A stretch of 64,000 bases of DNA from Cryptomeria japonica (Eukaryota; Streptophyta; Pinopsida; Cupressales; Cupressaceae). The stretch's first letter is position 1. Every line of letters begins with the position of its first letter. The notes below the pieces were generated by a model that was not told the origin of the DNA, made no database searches, and saw nothing but the letters and a program-made list of their open reading frames with translations. Positions 11,243-23,875 of this stretch are shown piece after piece. Made by a program: the position numbers and the translations under genes. The DNA is taken from assembly GCF_030272615.1 (NCBI RefSeq), contig NC_081412.1, positions 480,212,657-480,276,656 on the forward strand. The letters are read 5' to 3'.

Positions 11243-13416
11243 AGTGCTAAATAAAAAAAATTGATGTATATTTTTCTCGTAATAATATTTTTAAGTCCAA
11301 CATAGCTGAATTTGGTAGTTTTCATTTGGCATCACCTTTTGTCTATTAAATTTATCATTATCAAGAAACAAATTATACCTTTTTGGAGAAGTTTCTCTCA
11401 TCTAATGAAAAATATAGTTTGTTATTTTTTTTTAATATCATTTAATTTTTTTATAATTTCAAATCAACGTCTTCTCGAACTTAAAAAACCTACTTGCAAT
11501 GTTTAAAAAATAAAACATATTAAAATTAATCAAAACATTAAAAAATAATATGTCTAGATTCTTGACTTTGAGCTCTACAAAAGGGTTTTTTCAATTTTTG
11601 TAAAAACATATTCTGTCTAAAGAAAAACACAACAGAAGTGGAAAGTTTTAGAAATGTAGAGAAAATGGTGAATTGGCTACCACATCACATACACATAAAC
11701 ATGTTCAGCTGAAATAGGTTTGACCGAACTAATTTCAACCAAAATTATTGTGCCATTAAGGCACCACGTGGCCACCACATAGGTTCGGTCGAACTTATTT
11801 AGTTGGCCTTAAGTGCAACACAACAATGTGCTTTCACCCATTTACTATTTACAATGAATAAGGCTTCCTGCCAAAAGAGCTTACTGCTCCAAACTTGCAG
11901 ACTAAGGCACACAACCATAGGCAAGATACAAAACAAGGACTCACATAACTGAAGATCACTTCTTCATGGCAAGATACAATACAATTATCCAAATATAATG
12001 ATAATAGACTGAACTATATACAAAATAGCATCTGCCAAAATGTGGATAACAAATCACAATTTTATACTCATCTATCTGATCTACACAACTTTTGGACCAC
12101 TGCTACACATAATATTCGCACTACAATCATCATACCATATTACACCATATCATTTCTCTCTCATAAACGCAATTGTTCTGTTCGATATATACTAATCGAA
12201 TCCACAATAATCTCTACTAGATCAACAAGAAAAGTGAAATGTGTACATAGCATCGACCCAAAATACATCATTTGGAAGGTAAAGAAGATGTGTGAGGGTT
12301 CATACCAAGTCAACACACCTTCCAATCATCAACAAAAAAAATTCACACAACCACTCAGACCAATATGCATAAACTAGTGCAAATTGATCTGCTAAATCCA
12401 AATATTCTTAACCCGAACCCCAAAACAGAATAAGCTTTCCACCATAAAAATAGTACAACACCTTAAGAATAGTAACATTTGACCTACACGATCATCTGAA
12501 GCATATTTGATACAAACATACATTCTGGATCATAGCATGGTTCACTAGAGTAATCATCAATGATAATAGCATAATTTTTCAGACCAATTAGGAAACATTA
12601 AAACTTTTGGAAACAACTTGAATCAATATCGCATATCATTTGATCAACACAACATACGTAAGAAAATATCTCTATAACATAACATCATTTAAACTAGACA
12701 TTCATATCATCAACTATATTAGGAACAATAACATAGTGAGCCACACACTTTCACTGTACATCTTTTTTGATACATACTCAACACTAACACAACAATATAT
12801 GCATGCCAACGTCACCAAACACAACACATGTTTGACATCAATGACAACAAAGACACTCATAAGTGCAACATGTTATATGATTATCAACATTAGAATTGTG
12901 TTCTCAAAAAAAATAAAAAATAAAATCATCATTATCCAACATTGGAAAGATGATACAACATATAGGATCTTGGTGCAACTCTAGCAACATGCCAAATAAA
13001 ATAAAAATGGGAATCAAGACTTTAGATTTTAGATTTATCTGTATTCTCCTACAAATATCTCATTGTTGCCACCAAATGGTAGCTACACAAGTATCGTAGG
13101 AAAAATAAGAAACTCTTCATCATGTACAACCACATGTCCAATGAAACCCTTGAGAAATTGGTCTTTCATAACCAATGGTTATGCTTGCACAATCTCGCAA
13201 ATATATTTTCTTCAAATTTAAAGAACTTAAATGATGTCTCTAAAATGTCAGTGTTAGTATATGATTTTTCCCTTGGCTCTAAACTCCATTATTTTTCAAT
13301 ATGAAGAACACCACCAAAATAAAAATGAAGCTTGAAGCAAATCCTACCTTTATGAGCTATTCACTATAGAAAGTTAGAAGTACACTGCAAAAAAATATGT
13401 ACAATACTTAAAGCCA
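11243..13416. other. Non-coding stretch without recognised gene
   Basis: AT-rich sequence with no supported coding region; ORFs of 60-114 codons here lack recognisable motifs. A short inverted motif, TTCGGTCGAAC-like, appears at about 11720-11800. The first base of the segmental duplication is 13417. Confidence 0.6.
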
Positions 13417-15319
13417 TTCACAATGTCATGCTGATTTTGAACCATCTATGGAAGAAATGTAGTGTGAATGGAATTTGAGGAAATAAAACCATAATCTTAA
13501 AGCCAAGCTGAAAATCTTCAACAACCATTAAATATCAAACATTTGGTCTTGGGGGAACTCACGATAATAACGAGCTTGTAATTAGGATTAAATTAATGCG
13601 GCGATTAAATTTCTGCCCTTTGAATTCTACTTACAAACCATTTATTTCTCATTAAATATAATAAACGACAATTTCCTCTGCGGATTCTCTGTCTACACCT
13701 AATATTATTATTATTATTAAATTAATGTCGATTGCGATGTGTGAATCGTTGTAGAACGAGGACTTATTTTTCATTCTGACCACAAAGCATGCTTATGTCC
13801 CTATGTTTTTTAAAAGTATACTTGTATGTTTTAATTAATAATTTTAATAAAATTTATTTTATTAAAAAATTTAAGTATCAATCAACATATTTTTCTATGG
13901 AAAATTTTACATCATTTAGAAGATCGTCTTTATTATATGATGTAGGAAGAAGGTCGTCCTTGTTATATGATGTAAGATCGTTCTTGTTATATGATGTAGC
14001 ATTACACGTTTCAGGTGAGAATCAAGGATTAGGAGTTCATCATTTCACCAAATTTGACGAGGGAACAATCAAAGTCTAATCTCTTATGATGTCAAGGCCT
14101 TACACTTCGACAAGATTTGATATGGGATACGCATTCAAAAACATTCAACTTCACTAATAGACCAAGAGTCTATCGATGATTAAGATATTTGAAAGCGATT
14201 CTATTTTATAAATATAATTTACTTACTATTAGGTTGATAACAAGTCATTTTCCAAAAATGATATATTTAATAAAATAATGTTAATAAAACATTAGCCATG
14301 CATATATCACAATGATTACATCATACAAAGATTTAACACAAAATTTAAGACAATATGTTAAATTAATACAAATTTATTTTAATTACCGACTTATATTTAA
14401 TTATAAATATTTGTCTTTTGCGGGAGAATAAAACATCAAATTTTATATGGTATAAAAGTTGAATGAGGTCACATTGTTAAGTTTTCAAATCAATCGGTTT
14501 TGAATTAAATTTAACTATTTAAATATTGGATCATTTAATGAATTCACTTTTATCTAGAAGTGAAACCAAATAAACTCACCTAATAAACTCACCTAATTAC
14601 ATTTAATTAGAAGTAAATAATATTAAATTTGGGCATCTCAATTTAACTTGTTAGCATTGAAAAACGTGGAGTCAATAGAGTATCTCTTTTAAAATGTAAA
14701 TAGTGTGAAACGCGTTTTGAGATCCATAAGGGCAACCTAGAATATCTAGGTGCAATATGAAAAGAGTAAATGAAGTGTAACAGTATAATTGCGATCTTAC
14801 TGAATTATTATATTAATAATTTTATAATTACTAGCATAAATATTTTAATTTTATTTATTTATTTTTAATAACAGTTTCAATATAATATTTTAGTTTAATA
14901 TTTTTTCATATCTTGTAGATAGATGTAATTAAGATATTTATACTAGTTTAGATATATTCGTATATTAAAATAAATTCAATATCTTTATATGCCTGTCATA
15001 TATTGACCATATCATAACATTTTTGAGTTTAAATTTCTATTGCTTTCTTGTTATTTTTTAAATTTATCTAATAATTTTTCATATTGGAGATTTATCAAAT
15101 GTGTGTATGTGTGTGTTATTATTATTATTATTGTATTTGTCAAGTACATTTTTTAATATTTTATGATTATTATTTTAATATGTCACCTATTTATTTGTTT
15201 GTTTGTTTTTTTGTTTTTTTTTGTTAACACAATCATGCTTATGCTTCAACACTTGTTGCCACTGTAGATTACACCTCTTGACAAAAAAATAAATAAATTA
15301 TAGAGTTAACAAACAAAAA

Positions 15320-16760
15320 GGCAAGAAATGAAGTTCCTTTCTTGGAACTTAAGGGGCTTAAACAACCCTCAGAAGCAGTATGCTCTTAAGCAAAGCATTG
15401 TAACCAATAAGGTTGATATTATTTTAATTCAGGAAGTGAAAATGACCTATCAAAACTTTGCTTCTCTTGTGGACAATTTATGGCCTGGGGCTGCCTTCTA
15501 TTATAGTGAGGCGAAAGACGCTCCGAGTGGTGTTGTGACTCTCTGGAATAAAAGTAAGTTGGATTCAACTTGGATGGGAATGTTGTAGCCTTTTCTCATA
15601 GTTTTGTTGCTATAAAGTTCACTTTGAATAACTTCTCCTGGTACTTTTTCAACATATATGCTCCCAATACTAGAAATGATCGGGACCTAGTCTTGGAGGA
15701 AATCTCTATCTTCATGGTTGATAATAAGGAGGCAACATTCATGTTCCCCGGTGACTTTAACAACCCTCTTTATCCCTCAGAGAAGTTGGGTGGTCTAACT
15801 GATTACAATGATAGCATGCTTGACTTTGTTGACTTCATTAGGAAAAATGACCTGTTAGATCTAGATCTTCAAGGGAATCCCTTCACCTAGTCTAATAACA
15901 GAAAAGGCTCTAATCTTATTCAGGTCAGGCTGGATAGATTTCTGGTCTCAGCTAAGTGGGACCTCGGCAACAATTCCTCTCTCTCAAACCTCCCTTGCAC
16001 TATTTCTGACCTCCCCGATCCTCCTTTCTTGGGTTGATAGGCCGGTCTCGGGCCCCATACCCTTTAGGTATGAGATTATGTGGCACTGTCACCCGAAGTT
16101 TAAACAGTGCATCCAAAATTGGTGGAACTCCCCTGTTCAAGGTTCTGCTATGTTTAGAATCTCTAAAAAGATGGAAATAATTAAAAGGGAGGTCAGAGCT
16201 TGGAATAAATCTTCTTTTGGAGATATCTTTAAGAGAAAGAAGGAGGTTGAAACTAAACTGGACTGACTCCAGAGAATCATTGCTGAGGGGGTCACCTCTA
16301 TGGATATCCACAAAGAGGAGGAACGTTGGAGACAAAAATGAAAAGACATCATGGGCCTTGAAGAGATCTATTGGAAGCAAAGATCCAGGATCCAGTGGCT
16401 AACTGAGGGGAATAGGAACACCTCCTTCTTTCATAGGTATGCTTCGAAGCATAAGAGGAGAAACACTATCCATTCCTTATTCAATGACATGAATGAAGAA
16501 TTGGTGAGGACTAATGAGATTGGGCAATGGGCTTCACTTTTCTTCACTAATGCTTGCACTAATGACAGGGCGAGAGAACCTACATAATTAAGTGATAAGC
16601 TAGTCAATCTTATTCCTCGTGTCCTAAATGATGCTGACAATGAGCTGCTAATGTGTCAAGTTAACAAAGAGGAAGTTAAAGAGGCAGTTTTTGCTATGGC
16701 TGCCTATAAGGCCCCAGGCCCCGATGGCTTCCCCCCGACCTTCTGTTGGGACTCATTAAA
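15320..16760 (+). mobile_element. LINE-B copy, 5' half only
   Basis: LINE sequence starts at 15320, only 8 bases before the ATG of the endonuclease ORF, right after AAACAAAAA (15311-15319). The corresponding base in unit 2 is exactly where the 3'-half LINE-B fragment begins (50326). Recognisable LINE coding stops near 16760, in the N-terminal part of RT. Sequence between 16760 and 16935 is not recognised, and then unit-2 homology resumes. No 3' end of the element is left here. Confidence 0.8.
15328..16760 (+). pseudogene. LINE-B endonuclease and RT N-terminus, frameshifted
   Basis: This is the L1-type ORF2 N-terminal part. The endonuclease has SWNLRGLNNP, LIQEVKM, YFFNIYAP and PGDFN (the usual Gly-Asp-Phe-Asn active-site loop) and then a degraded C-terminus. 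The linker carries the conserved YWKQRSRIQWL and EGNRNTSFFH at about 16363-16430. The RT begins with YKAPGPDGFPPTF at about 16706-16745, after which homology is lost. There are frame changes between 15560 and 15890 and again before 16078, plus stops (for example TAG at 15888, TGA at 16264). No ORF1 lies upstream. The start ATG at 15328 is the usual ORF2 start context (MKFLSWN). Confidence 0.85.
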
Positions 16761-18491
16761 ATTGAGTCAAGTTTTGAGGCCCAATTCAAATTTTGTCTGC
16801 ATGTCAGAAAAGTATCTAAATAAGTCAGTTTGAATGGCCTAGTTAGAGAGAGGGAAAGTGGAGCCAGTTGATTTTCAGAGGGTAAGGCTCAAGATTCATG
16901 TCCCACGCCTTTCATTTGGCCTATGCAGTGATCACATACCAGGCCTAGGTTCCTCAAAAATTTCTATGACATCAAATTTATTATTTAAATTTTCCTCTTA
17001 ATAAGTTTGCTGTCTAAAAATTTGGTGTCCTTCATTTATTGTGGGTTTTCATAGGCATGAATCCATCTAGATCTAATCCATCTATATGAACTAGGGTTTT
17101 TCCTTTTTCTATCAAACTATCCAAAAGTGGCTGGGAGGAAACTATAACCATGTGTGGGTAATCTCTTTATAAGTTAACATATATGCATGACAAAATCAAT
17201 AGGAAAATGGGAGGGATTTGTACTCTAATTATTGGATTCAAAACATTTTTTTCCAATACAATCTCTAGGAATTCAAGTAGAGGACCATTGAGATCAATTT
17301 CAACACAAATACATGGCATAAATAGTTGCATTCCTTTCCATCATGAGATGAGAGGAACCCATGGGTTTCCCAAGGATTGTTGCAATGGATTGTAGAATTT
17401 TAAGTCGCTAAAACTCCATGGGTAGTTGAAAAAGACAATACAAACAAGTATCTATTAAGGAAGCTCTTCCCCATTATCAAATCCCCAGATTACGATTTGA
17501 TGTGTAAACTCACTTGACTACAAAAATAAGGGGGATACCATATTTTGATTGGCCATTCTTGAAAACCCTACAAAAAACTTCTAATCACCATAAGGATAAT
17601 CTCCATTTTCCTCTCGACTTACTTAGTTTGATGAAACGAAATATCTAAGGGTAACAAGAGTTTGATTTCCATAAACTTCTAGATTAGAGTATGCTCTAAA
17701 ATGTATAACATATCACCTATATTTGTCCCTTGAAAAAATATTTTTAGTATGGTGTATAAAAATCACTTTTATGGATAAAACGTGTGGACGCTCAACATGT
17801 TACTTTAGATGAACACAATTTCTACTTTCAAGAATGTCATTTTCTTAAGGTAAATAAAATTTCTACATTTTAGTTGACCTTGATGATGATACTCATCATT
17901 GCTCACACATGTATATAATTCAATTTGTGGCTACAAATGTGACTTTTTTTAAAACATTTTTTTTTTCCCTTAAAAATTTTCTCATATCAAATTGAGACAA
18001 AATTTATGAGAGCTACTCTAGATATAAAAATGAACACTACTATGCTAAACATGCCCAAGATATTAAAAAAATTTAGCTGCCTTAATTTTTAGGATTTTGT
18101 TTAATGTATAAGACATTTTGTTAGGATGAAAATATTAGACTATATTCAATCATTTAGAAGGTTTGGAAATAAAGAAAGTATAAATAAGTTTGTGCTTTTA
18201 TATATCTAAAGGTGAAGAGGTTATTGATTTATATTGATTTAGGTTATTATCTTGGATATTTAGAGTTAAATTTTGAAAATTTTATAATGTGAAGATGATA
18301 AAATATTGTAAATAAAGTAATGTAAACTCATGAATACCAAGTTTTAAATATTTTAATTAAAAATATTTACAAATAATAATATTATTGTTTAAATTAGATT
18401 TAGTTTATAAATTAAAGTGCTTACTAACATTAATTTAATTTTAAAATTATAAATAATCTTAAAAATCTATCAAATATTAATATTATTGTTT

Positions 18492-19047
18492 TTTATATTA
18501 GAAAGCAACAAAATTAGGGTGCTGACCCTTTAGATAAAATAATTTGGATGTAGCTTCAATGAGCTATTAATAACACATTAACAACACATTAAGAGTAATC
18601 CAGTCTTTAATATCATAAAATAGTCTAGAGTAATAAAACCAATAGTAATAAAATCTTAGAGTTTTAGCAGCTAAATGACCAAAAAACCAAACAAAAACTA
18701 ACAAGTGGGTAAACAAATAGAGCACCCCAATCCGTGAGGAATTTAAATATGTCCTTTAGTTTCCATCATTAGCACCATCCTTCTCGAACATCTTTATCTA
18801 CAACAAGCATAAGGTAGTAGCAGACCTATTCATCACTTTCAAGTTGAACCTCGAAAGATTCACCATCTTCTTCTCAAGGTCTAAAACCTTCAGCTTTAGG
18901 ATTAAAAGTTTTGCAATAATGGCCTCACATTTAGTGCAGGTATAAGCCTTTCCAGTCTGGTGGATCTCTTCAGTTATGTGAACATCATCATCCATGTGTG
19001 CCTCTTCACTAGGTCCAAAGACATCTTGGTGTTATCAAGGTGGTGGG
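18492..19047 (-). mobile_element. 5'-truncated LINE-B 3' end, with target-site duplication
   Basis: This 556-bp insertion is bounded by an 11-bp direct repeat TATTATTGTTT at 18481-18491 and 19048-19058. Unit 2 has the uninterrupted site near 59625-59640, so it inserted after the duplication (or was private to this copy). On minus it encodes the end of the coiled-coil ORF (LEKKMVNL, then an IFKFLTDWG-like segment matching YKFLFNEWN in the copy at 50326). It finishes with the family's 3' hairpin (AGGGT-CAGC-ACCCT) and a TTTCTAAT tail. Confidence 0.85.
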
Positions 19048-19546
19048 TATTATTGTTTAATTTAGATATGATTCATGAAATTGAAATAAAATTTAAATAG
19101 AATCTATATAAATATATTTATTACTAATAAAAAATAGAATTATATATTAAATACAATTGTCATAAATATATATATCATAAATTATAATTATATAATAAAT
19201 ACAACTGTCATAAATATAATCTACATGATATAGAATTTTTCAGATAAATTTAATTCTTCTATTAAAAAAAAATATTGTATTAATGTTTTAATATTATAAC
19301 TATTCATTAAAAAATTATATTCACAGTATATTAACTTTTATGCAAAGAAATAGAAACAAGACGTGGTATTTACGAATGCTAATTTTTTAAATATTTAACG
19401 AAAGAAGAAGATATTTTTTAATGTACAATAGTATCAAGCTGAAATACTTAAAAAATATATATATAGAATACATAGATATAGACGTACAATCTAAGAGAGT
19501 ATCTCACCATCTCTTGAATATGTCAAAGATTTTATGGCGTTAGATC

Positions 19547-19840
19547 TCATTCAATCCCACATTTATCACAGGGAAAAATGATTCCATGGAATAGCTTATA
19601 GACCAAATAGCCAATGACAAAGACTGAATCAGGTCCTTCCAAAACAGTGCTAATCGGATTATCAATGAGATTGTTGGTGGTGGATGACAGTGAATGTCTT
19701 CCAATCAGATATTTGGAATTATAGTAGACAACAAAGTTCCAGCTTTCTGTACATCTGACCATTTCATGTACATCTGACCATTTCATATAAAGATCCTTCT
19801 CTCCATGATTCTCAGTTTTTATATAACATAATAATAGCAT
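19547..19840 (-). other. Conserved block downstream of the HAD gene with a 97-codon ORF
   Basis: A sequence of about 1 kb (19495-20471) is well conserved with unit 2 (60045-61062). In unit 1 it contains a 97-codon minus-strand ORF rich in aromatic and aliphatic residues (NFVVYYNSKYLIG, VFVIGYLVYKLFHG). In unit 2 the same stretch carries an extra A after AACAA and loses the frame. I do not recognise the protein. It may be the end of a lost gene, part of the HAD gene's 3' region, or a chance ORF. Confidence 0.3.
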
Positions 19841-20471
19841 GTTTCATAATAATTATGTCTTAGATTTTTAGTATCTCGATGATGGATTACGGATTGTAAA
19901 AATCTGATATCATTAATTATCAATTGTAGAAATCTGATATCATTAACACATACTTATAGAACAGGAAAATGAGAGTCAAAGATAGATATAAGAAAAATAT
20001 CAGCATTTATTTCTAAAACATGATAAGTTCTTACAGAAAAAGATTTACAGGGAAGCTTGACAAGTAATCACATATAGTGCTGTTAAGAACATCTGTCATC
20101 AAAGAAACATGCCCACCTCCATCTTCATCTCCTCCTTCCTCAGCCATATGGAGTTTACAGAGATTACCACCTTGCTCTTTGAATGCCATGGATGTTTTCA
20201 CTACTTAGTTATGTACAACCACTTCTTCATAGACAGATTCTTGGCTTTCATCTGGAAAGGCTTTGGTAGGTGAAGGTTTAGAATGTGCCTGAGAAGTTCT
20301 TCCTAGTGAATATCAATTCTTCCTCTGGAATCCAGAACTGGTACTACATAATTCAGAAACAGGGATGCCATACCCAATGTTGTATAGCATCTCAAATTAT
20401 AGAGATGGGGAAGACTTGAGAAAACTCCCAGAGAAAAAAGCAAAGAACCCCATTGTCTGCAATAGCATGTT

Positions 20472-22399
20472 TTATGCTGTTACAACAGTTTCAATAGCAA
20501 CAGCTCTTTTTGGGCGTACAATATTTTCAAAGCTAACATCATCTTCCCAAATCTCAGGCAGGGCTTCTTTCAGGTTGTGAATGCTTTCAAGTGCAAAGTC
20601 TGCTCCCTCTGTACGGTTTGAAGCACCAACCTGTTGAAAATTTACAACCAAGATAAAATTTATGTTAGGCCAATCCATGAGATGAAATCACAATTAGGAT
20701 CAAATGATGTTCAATTGTAAACAACCAGTGCATTGTAGCCCAGGAAACTGTGTCCAATCCATAAACAACCAATACTTTGTAGCCATCAAAATGGTGTCCA
20801 ATCATAAACAATCAATACTGTGTAGCCAACAAAATGGCAATTCATGCACCCACTACAATGCACCAGTTGTTTAAGCCCTTCCCAAATGATCTTACCAGTA
20901 CGGTATGCAGCCCTGCACGCTTCCCTGCTGCTATATTCCTAGTACTGTCATCAAAAAAGATCTGCAGAGAAAACAATTCATGTTCAAAGAATTGCAAGAT
21001 ATGTAAAATGGCATAGTATAAAATGGAAGGAAAATGGTAATGAAAAAAGGTTCTTGAATTCATACTGTTCTCTGTGGATCAGCATTTGCAACTTGAATAG
21101 CACGCTCCATAGCATTTATTGATGGCTTGCAAATAACTGGTGTTCTTGGCATAAAAGCAATGGGCGTATCCCAGCTATTGTTGTTTTTAGCAGGTTCTGG
21201 GTGAGAATTGAGAGTCTCAAAGCATATCACACCTTCAAAGCAATCTTCTAACCCAAGCCTACTGAGCACCTTGGCAGCATGAACTTTGTCACCATTTGTA
21301 AATATCTGTTTCATGTGAATAACACTTTTAAAGCATTTATCCAACTCTCTTAACAATTTCAACATGCATTTGCAAGGCACGGGACAGTATTTGTTTCTAG
21401 TATTATAATCAAATTGAGAGCAAGAATAAACAATTAATATTGCTTTCAGTTTGAAAAAAGAAGCCCAACAGGATTACTTGATAAACCACAAGAACTTACA
21501 ATTTTCCTCTGAGGCATGCTCAGTAACAAGCTCTTCAGTACTGGATCTGGCTTAAGGTTCTCATATGGTAATCTTCCATGGACAAAACTGTATAAAAAAA
21601 TTTCTTGTTAAGCATTCTGAACCAAAAATAGACCTGGGAAAAGCAAAACATGCTGCTTTTCAAATTAAACCAAAACTTAGACAAAATTTGTTAGTCTGCA
21701 GAATCCCAACCATAAAAATAACTTGGAACTGTAACATCACAGTTACCAGGCACAACATTTCAAAGCATACCTATGATAATCATCATAGTCAAATTCATAG
21801 CCCACAGCCTGCAGGGATTCAACAATAAAAGTCATTTGTGAGACCCATTGCCAAATTCCTTAAATCAAACACTGCAGAAGTCCATAAAACAAAAAAGTAA
21901 GGAAAACTAACCCTGAGTCCAGCCATAGTTGTGCCATAATTCTTATACATTTCTCTGCAAAACTCTGTGACTTTGTTCTTATCAACTCCAAGTTTTTGAA
22001 CCACATAATCTGTCACACCATCATTCATATCTCAGACAAAGAATAACTTAGAAAAATTGCAGAAGGTGGAGTATAACTTGTGAACAAGAAAATCATTATG
22101 AATACGCAGTATATAAACCTCAAAGACCCATTTTTTCAGCCACAGCATTACCTCCAATATTCTTGGTGCATGCAGCAGCAAGCCCTGAACTTACAGGGTA
22201 CAATGTGTCATCAAGATCTGAAACAAACAACAATCAAATCAGAAACTTGCTAAAACTTCTAGAAACAACCTGCAATACAGCAAATCTCTGATAGATTTTC
22301 TCAAACAAACTCAAATCTAGCCTAGGCCCTAAACCCACCAAAGAGAAGGCAGTCATAGCGAGGCCTCTTATCCACTGAACGTCTCTCATCCACTGCCAT
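20472..22399 (-). CDS. HAD-superfamily phosphatase, pyrimidine 5'-nucleotidase (SDT1-like), copy 1
   Basis: Eight exons on minus, all with GT-AG introns: 22399-22339, 22217-22152, 22030-21912, 21808-21771, 21587-21500, 21305-21066, 20961-20896 and 20630-20472. Together they give 837 nt and 278 residues, the usual size for this plant family. HAD motif I is DLDDTLYP (nucleophile Asp21, acid Asp23), motif II is FTN (Thr127), motif III Lys184 in CKPS, and motif IV FFDDS (Asp208, Asp209). The cap segment includes YGTTMAGLR and YDDYH. The family dephosphorylates nucleotide or sugar phosphates; Arabidopsis relatives are annotated as pyrimidine 5'-nucleotidase or suppressor of disruption of TFIIS-like. 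No targeting peptide is evident, so it is probably cytosolic. The ATG at 22399 follows a 5'-UTR intron (22610-22408). The reading frame is complete and the gene looks functional. Confidence 0.93.
20712..20835. repeat. Intronic minisatellite in HAD copy 1, intron 7
   Basis: About three degenerate copies of a unit near 50 bp, built on AAACAACCARTRCATTGTAGCC followed by a CAAAATGGTGTCCAAT-like part. The matching intron in copy 2 (61305-61460) has more copies, so the array changed in number after the duplication. Confidence 0.75.
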
Positions 22400-22734
22400 T
22401 GCTTCTACTGTCACCAACAAAACTAAAACACAAATGGGTATCAAGAATAAAAAAAACAAGTTCCAAAATGGTTTTCATATGGGTACCAAGAATTCAATGC
22501 AAACTAGTCTAACACACAAGTAGAATCCAGAAAATAAGTTCCAAAATGATTTTTAAATCACAATTCAGGTAACACAATTCCAAATGAACAATGTGGAAGG
22601 AAAAATTCACCAGAGCAGAGTGACCAGAAGAGAAGAAGAGCACAGTGAGTCGAAGAGGAGTAGAATCTCGATCCAAGCAGAAGAGAGATGGATCGACAGA
22701 TTGAGGGGTAGTTGTAAAGGAGAACATGGGGGTC

Positions 22735-22742
22735 CTTAAATA
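22735..22742 (-). promoter_or_regulatory. TATA-like box of HAD copy 1
   Basis: Minus strand reads TATTTAAG about 125 bp upstream of the 5'-UTR splice donor (GT at 22610-22609). It is followed by a pyrimidine-rich leader (CTCTTCTGC and CTCTTCTTCTC). The same box and spacing are conserved in copy 2. The 5'-UTR intron most likely uses the acceptor CAG ending at 22408, because another AG in copy 1 is not conserved in copy 2. Confidence 0.6.
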
Positions 22743-22899
22743 GCTTTACAACTCACCCCCCATAACCTTAACTTCATAATAAAATGTGAAAATTGTGAAT
22801 AAAACCCCACGATTTACAGGTTAATTAGGGTCCAAAAAGAGGAGGCAACGTGGAATCTGCAACATGTGATTTAGAATAGACAAGAGAGAAGAGAAGAGC

Positions 22900-23364
22900 T
22901 AGAACAAACTAGGATAGAATACAAATGCTTGATTGTCAATGAGATTGATGTGTAGATATGAATATTTTTTGTGCTTTCATGATCTTATGACAATCTTTTT
23001 TTTTATCGATTGAACTAATCTATTAAGAATGATGTTCTTAAATACAACCTCTAAACATACAATCTCAATCTTTTGATATGTTAATCAACACGAAACAATT
23101 ATAATCTAAAAAAGTTAGTTGAAAGAATAAAGTTTCAAAGTTCAAACTAGAAAATAAGATCGCATAAATGATATAATCTAAAGATGAAGTTACATGTGTT
23201 ACAATGATAACAACTCTAAGAAATAAACCTATTTTATATTCAACTGAAAAATGAATTATATCAAAATAAAAAATATATGTATATTAAGAAAATAATATTA
23301 AAAATGAAAATATACACTAATTTTAATATTATTAATATTTTATGTAAACAATTATTGGGTTTTC
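22900..23364. other. Spacer between the two duplication units
   Basis: AT-rich sequence with no gene and no match to the sequence that precedes unit 1 or follows unit 2. It contains the junction between the units. Confidence 0.6.
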
Positions 23365-23875
23365 TTCACAATGTAATGCTGATTTTGAACCGTCCTTTGA
23401 TAGAGTTTGGCTGCAAAAAATGCAATGTGAATGGAATTTGAGAAAATACAATGTGCCCTTGAAAATCCTGAACAACCCACTGGATGACAATGCAGGACTA
23501 GAAAGTTTGATCATTAAATAACAAACATTTGAACTCACTATAATAATGAGCCGGCGATGCCTTAAATTTCTGCCCTTTGTATTCTACTGAAAAACCATTT
23601 ATTTCTCATTATTAAATATAATAAACTCAATAAGAGACAATTGCGTCTGCGAATTCTCTGTGGACAGCTATTATTATTATTAAAATAATGTTGATGGCGA
23701 TGGGTGAATCGTTGTAGAACGAGAACTTACTTTTCATTCTGATTACAAAACCTGCTTATGTCCGTATGATTACGAAGTATACTTGTACGTTTTTATTAAT
23801 GATTTAATAAATTCTATTTTATTAAAAAAAATTCTTTGTTATATAATGCAGAATTATACGTTTTGGCTGAAAATT

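Larger units (their letters stand above)
13417..22899. repeat. Segmental duplication, unit 1 (compact copy)
   Basis: Homology with unit 2 (23365-63638) begins at TTCACAATGT and ends at AGAAGAGC. Collinear anchors are: 13417-13800 with 23365-23790; 14100-15100 with 24900-25930; 15110-15319 with 49990-50325; 16936-18480 with 56070-59630; and 19060-22899 with 59640-63638. Unit 1 is therefore a near-empty-site reference for the insertions in unit 2. A single 103-bp-type monomer lies at about 13990-14160. Confidence 0.92.

Noticed and set aside
12042-12984. ORFs of 111 and 114 codons on plus
   Set aside because: Ile/Thr/Asn-rich text of AT-rich DNA with no domain, splice or repeat support.
21819-22028. 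ORFs running from HAD exons into introns (also 62489-62686, 61523-61771)
   Set aside because: They are unspliced readings; the conserved GT-AG sites in both copies give a better single gene model.
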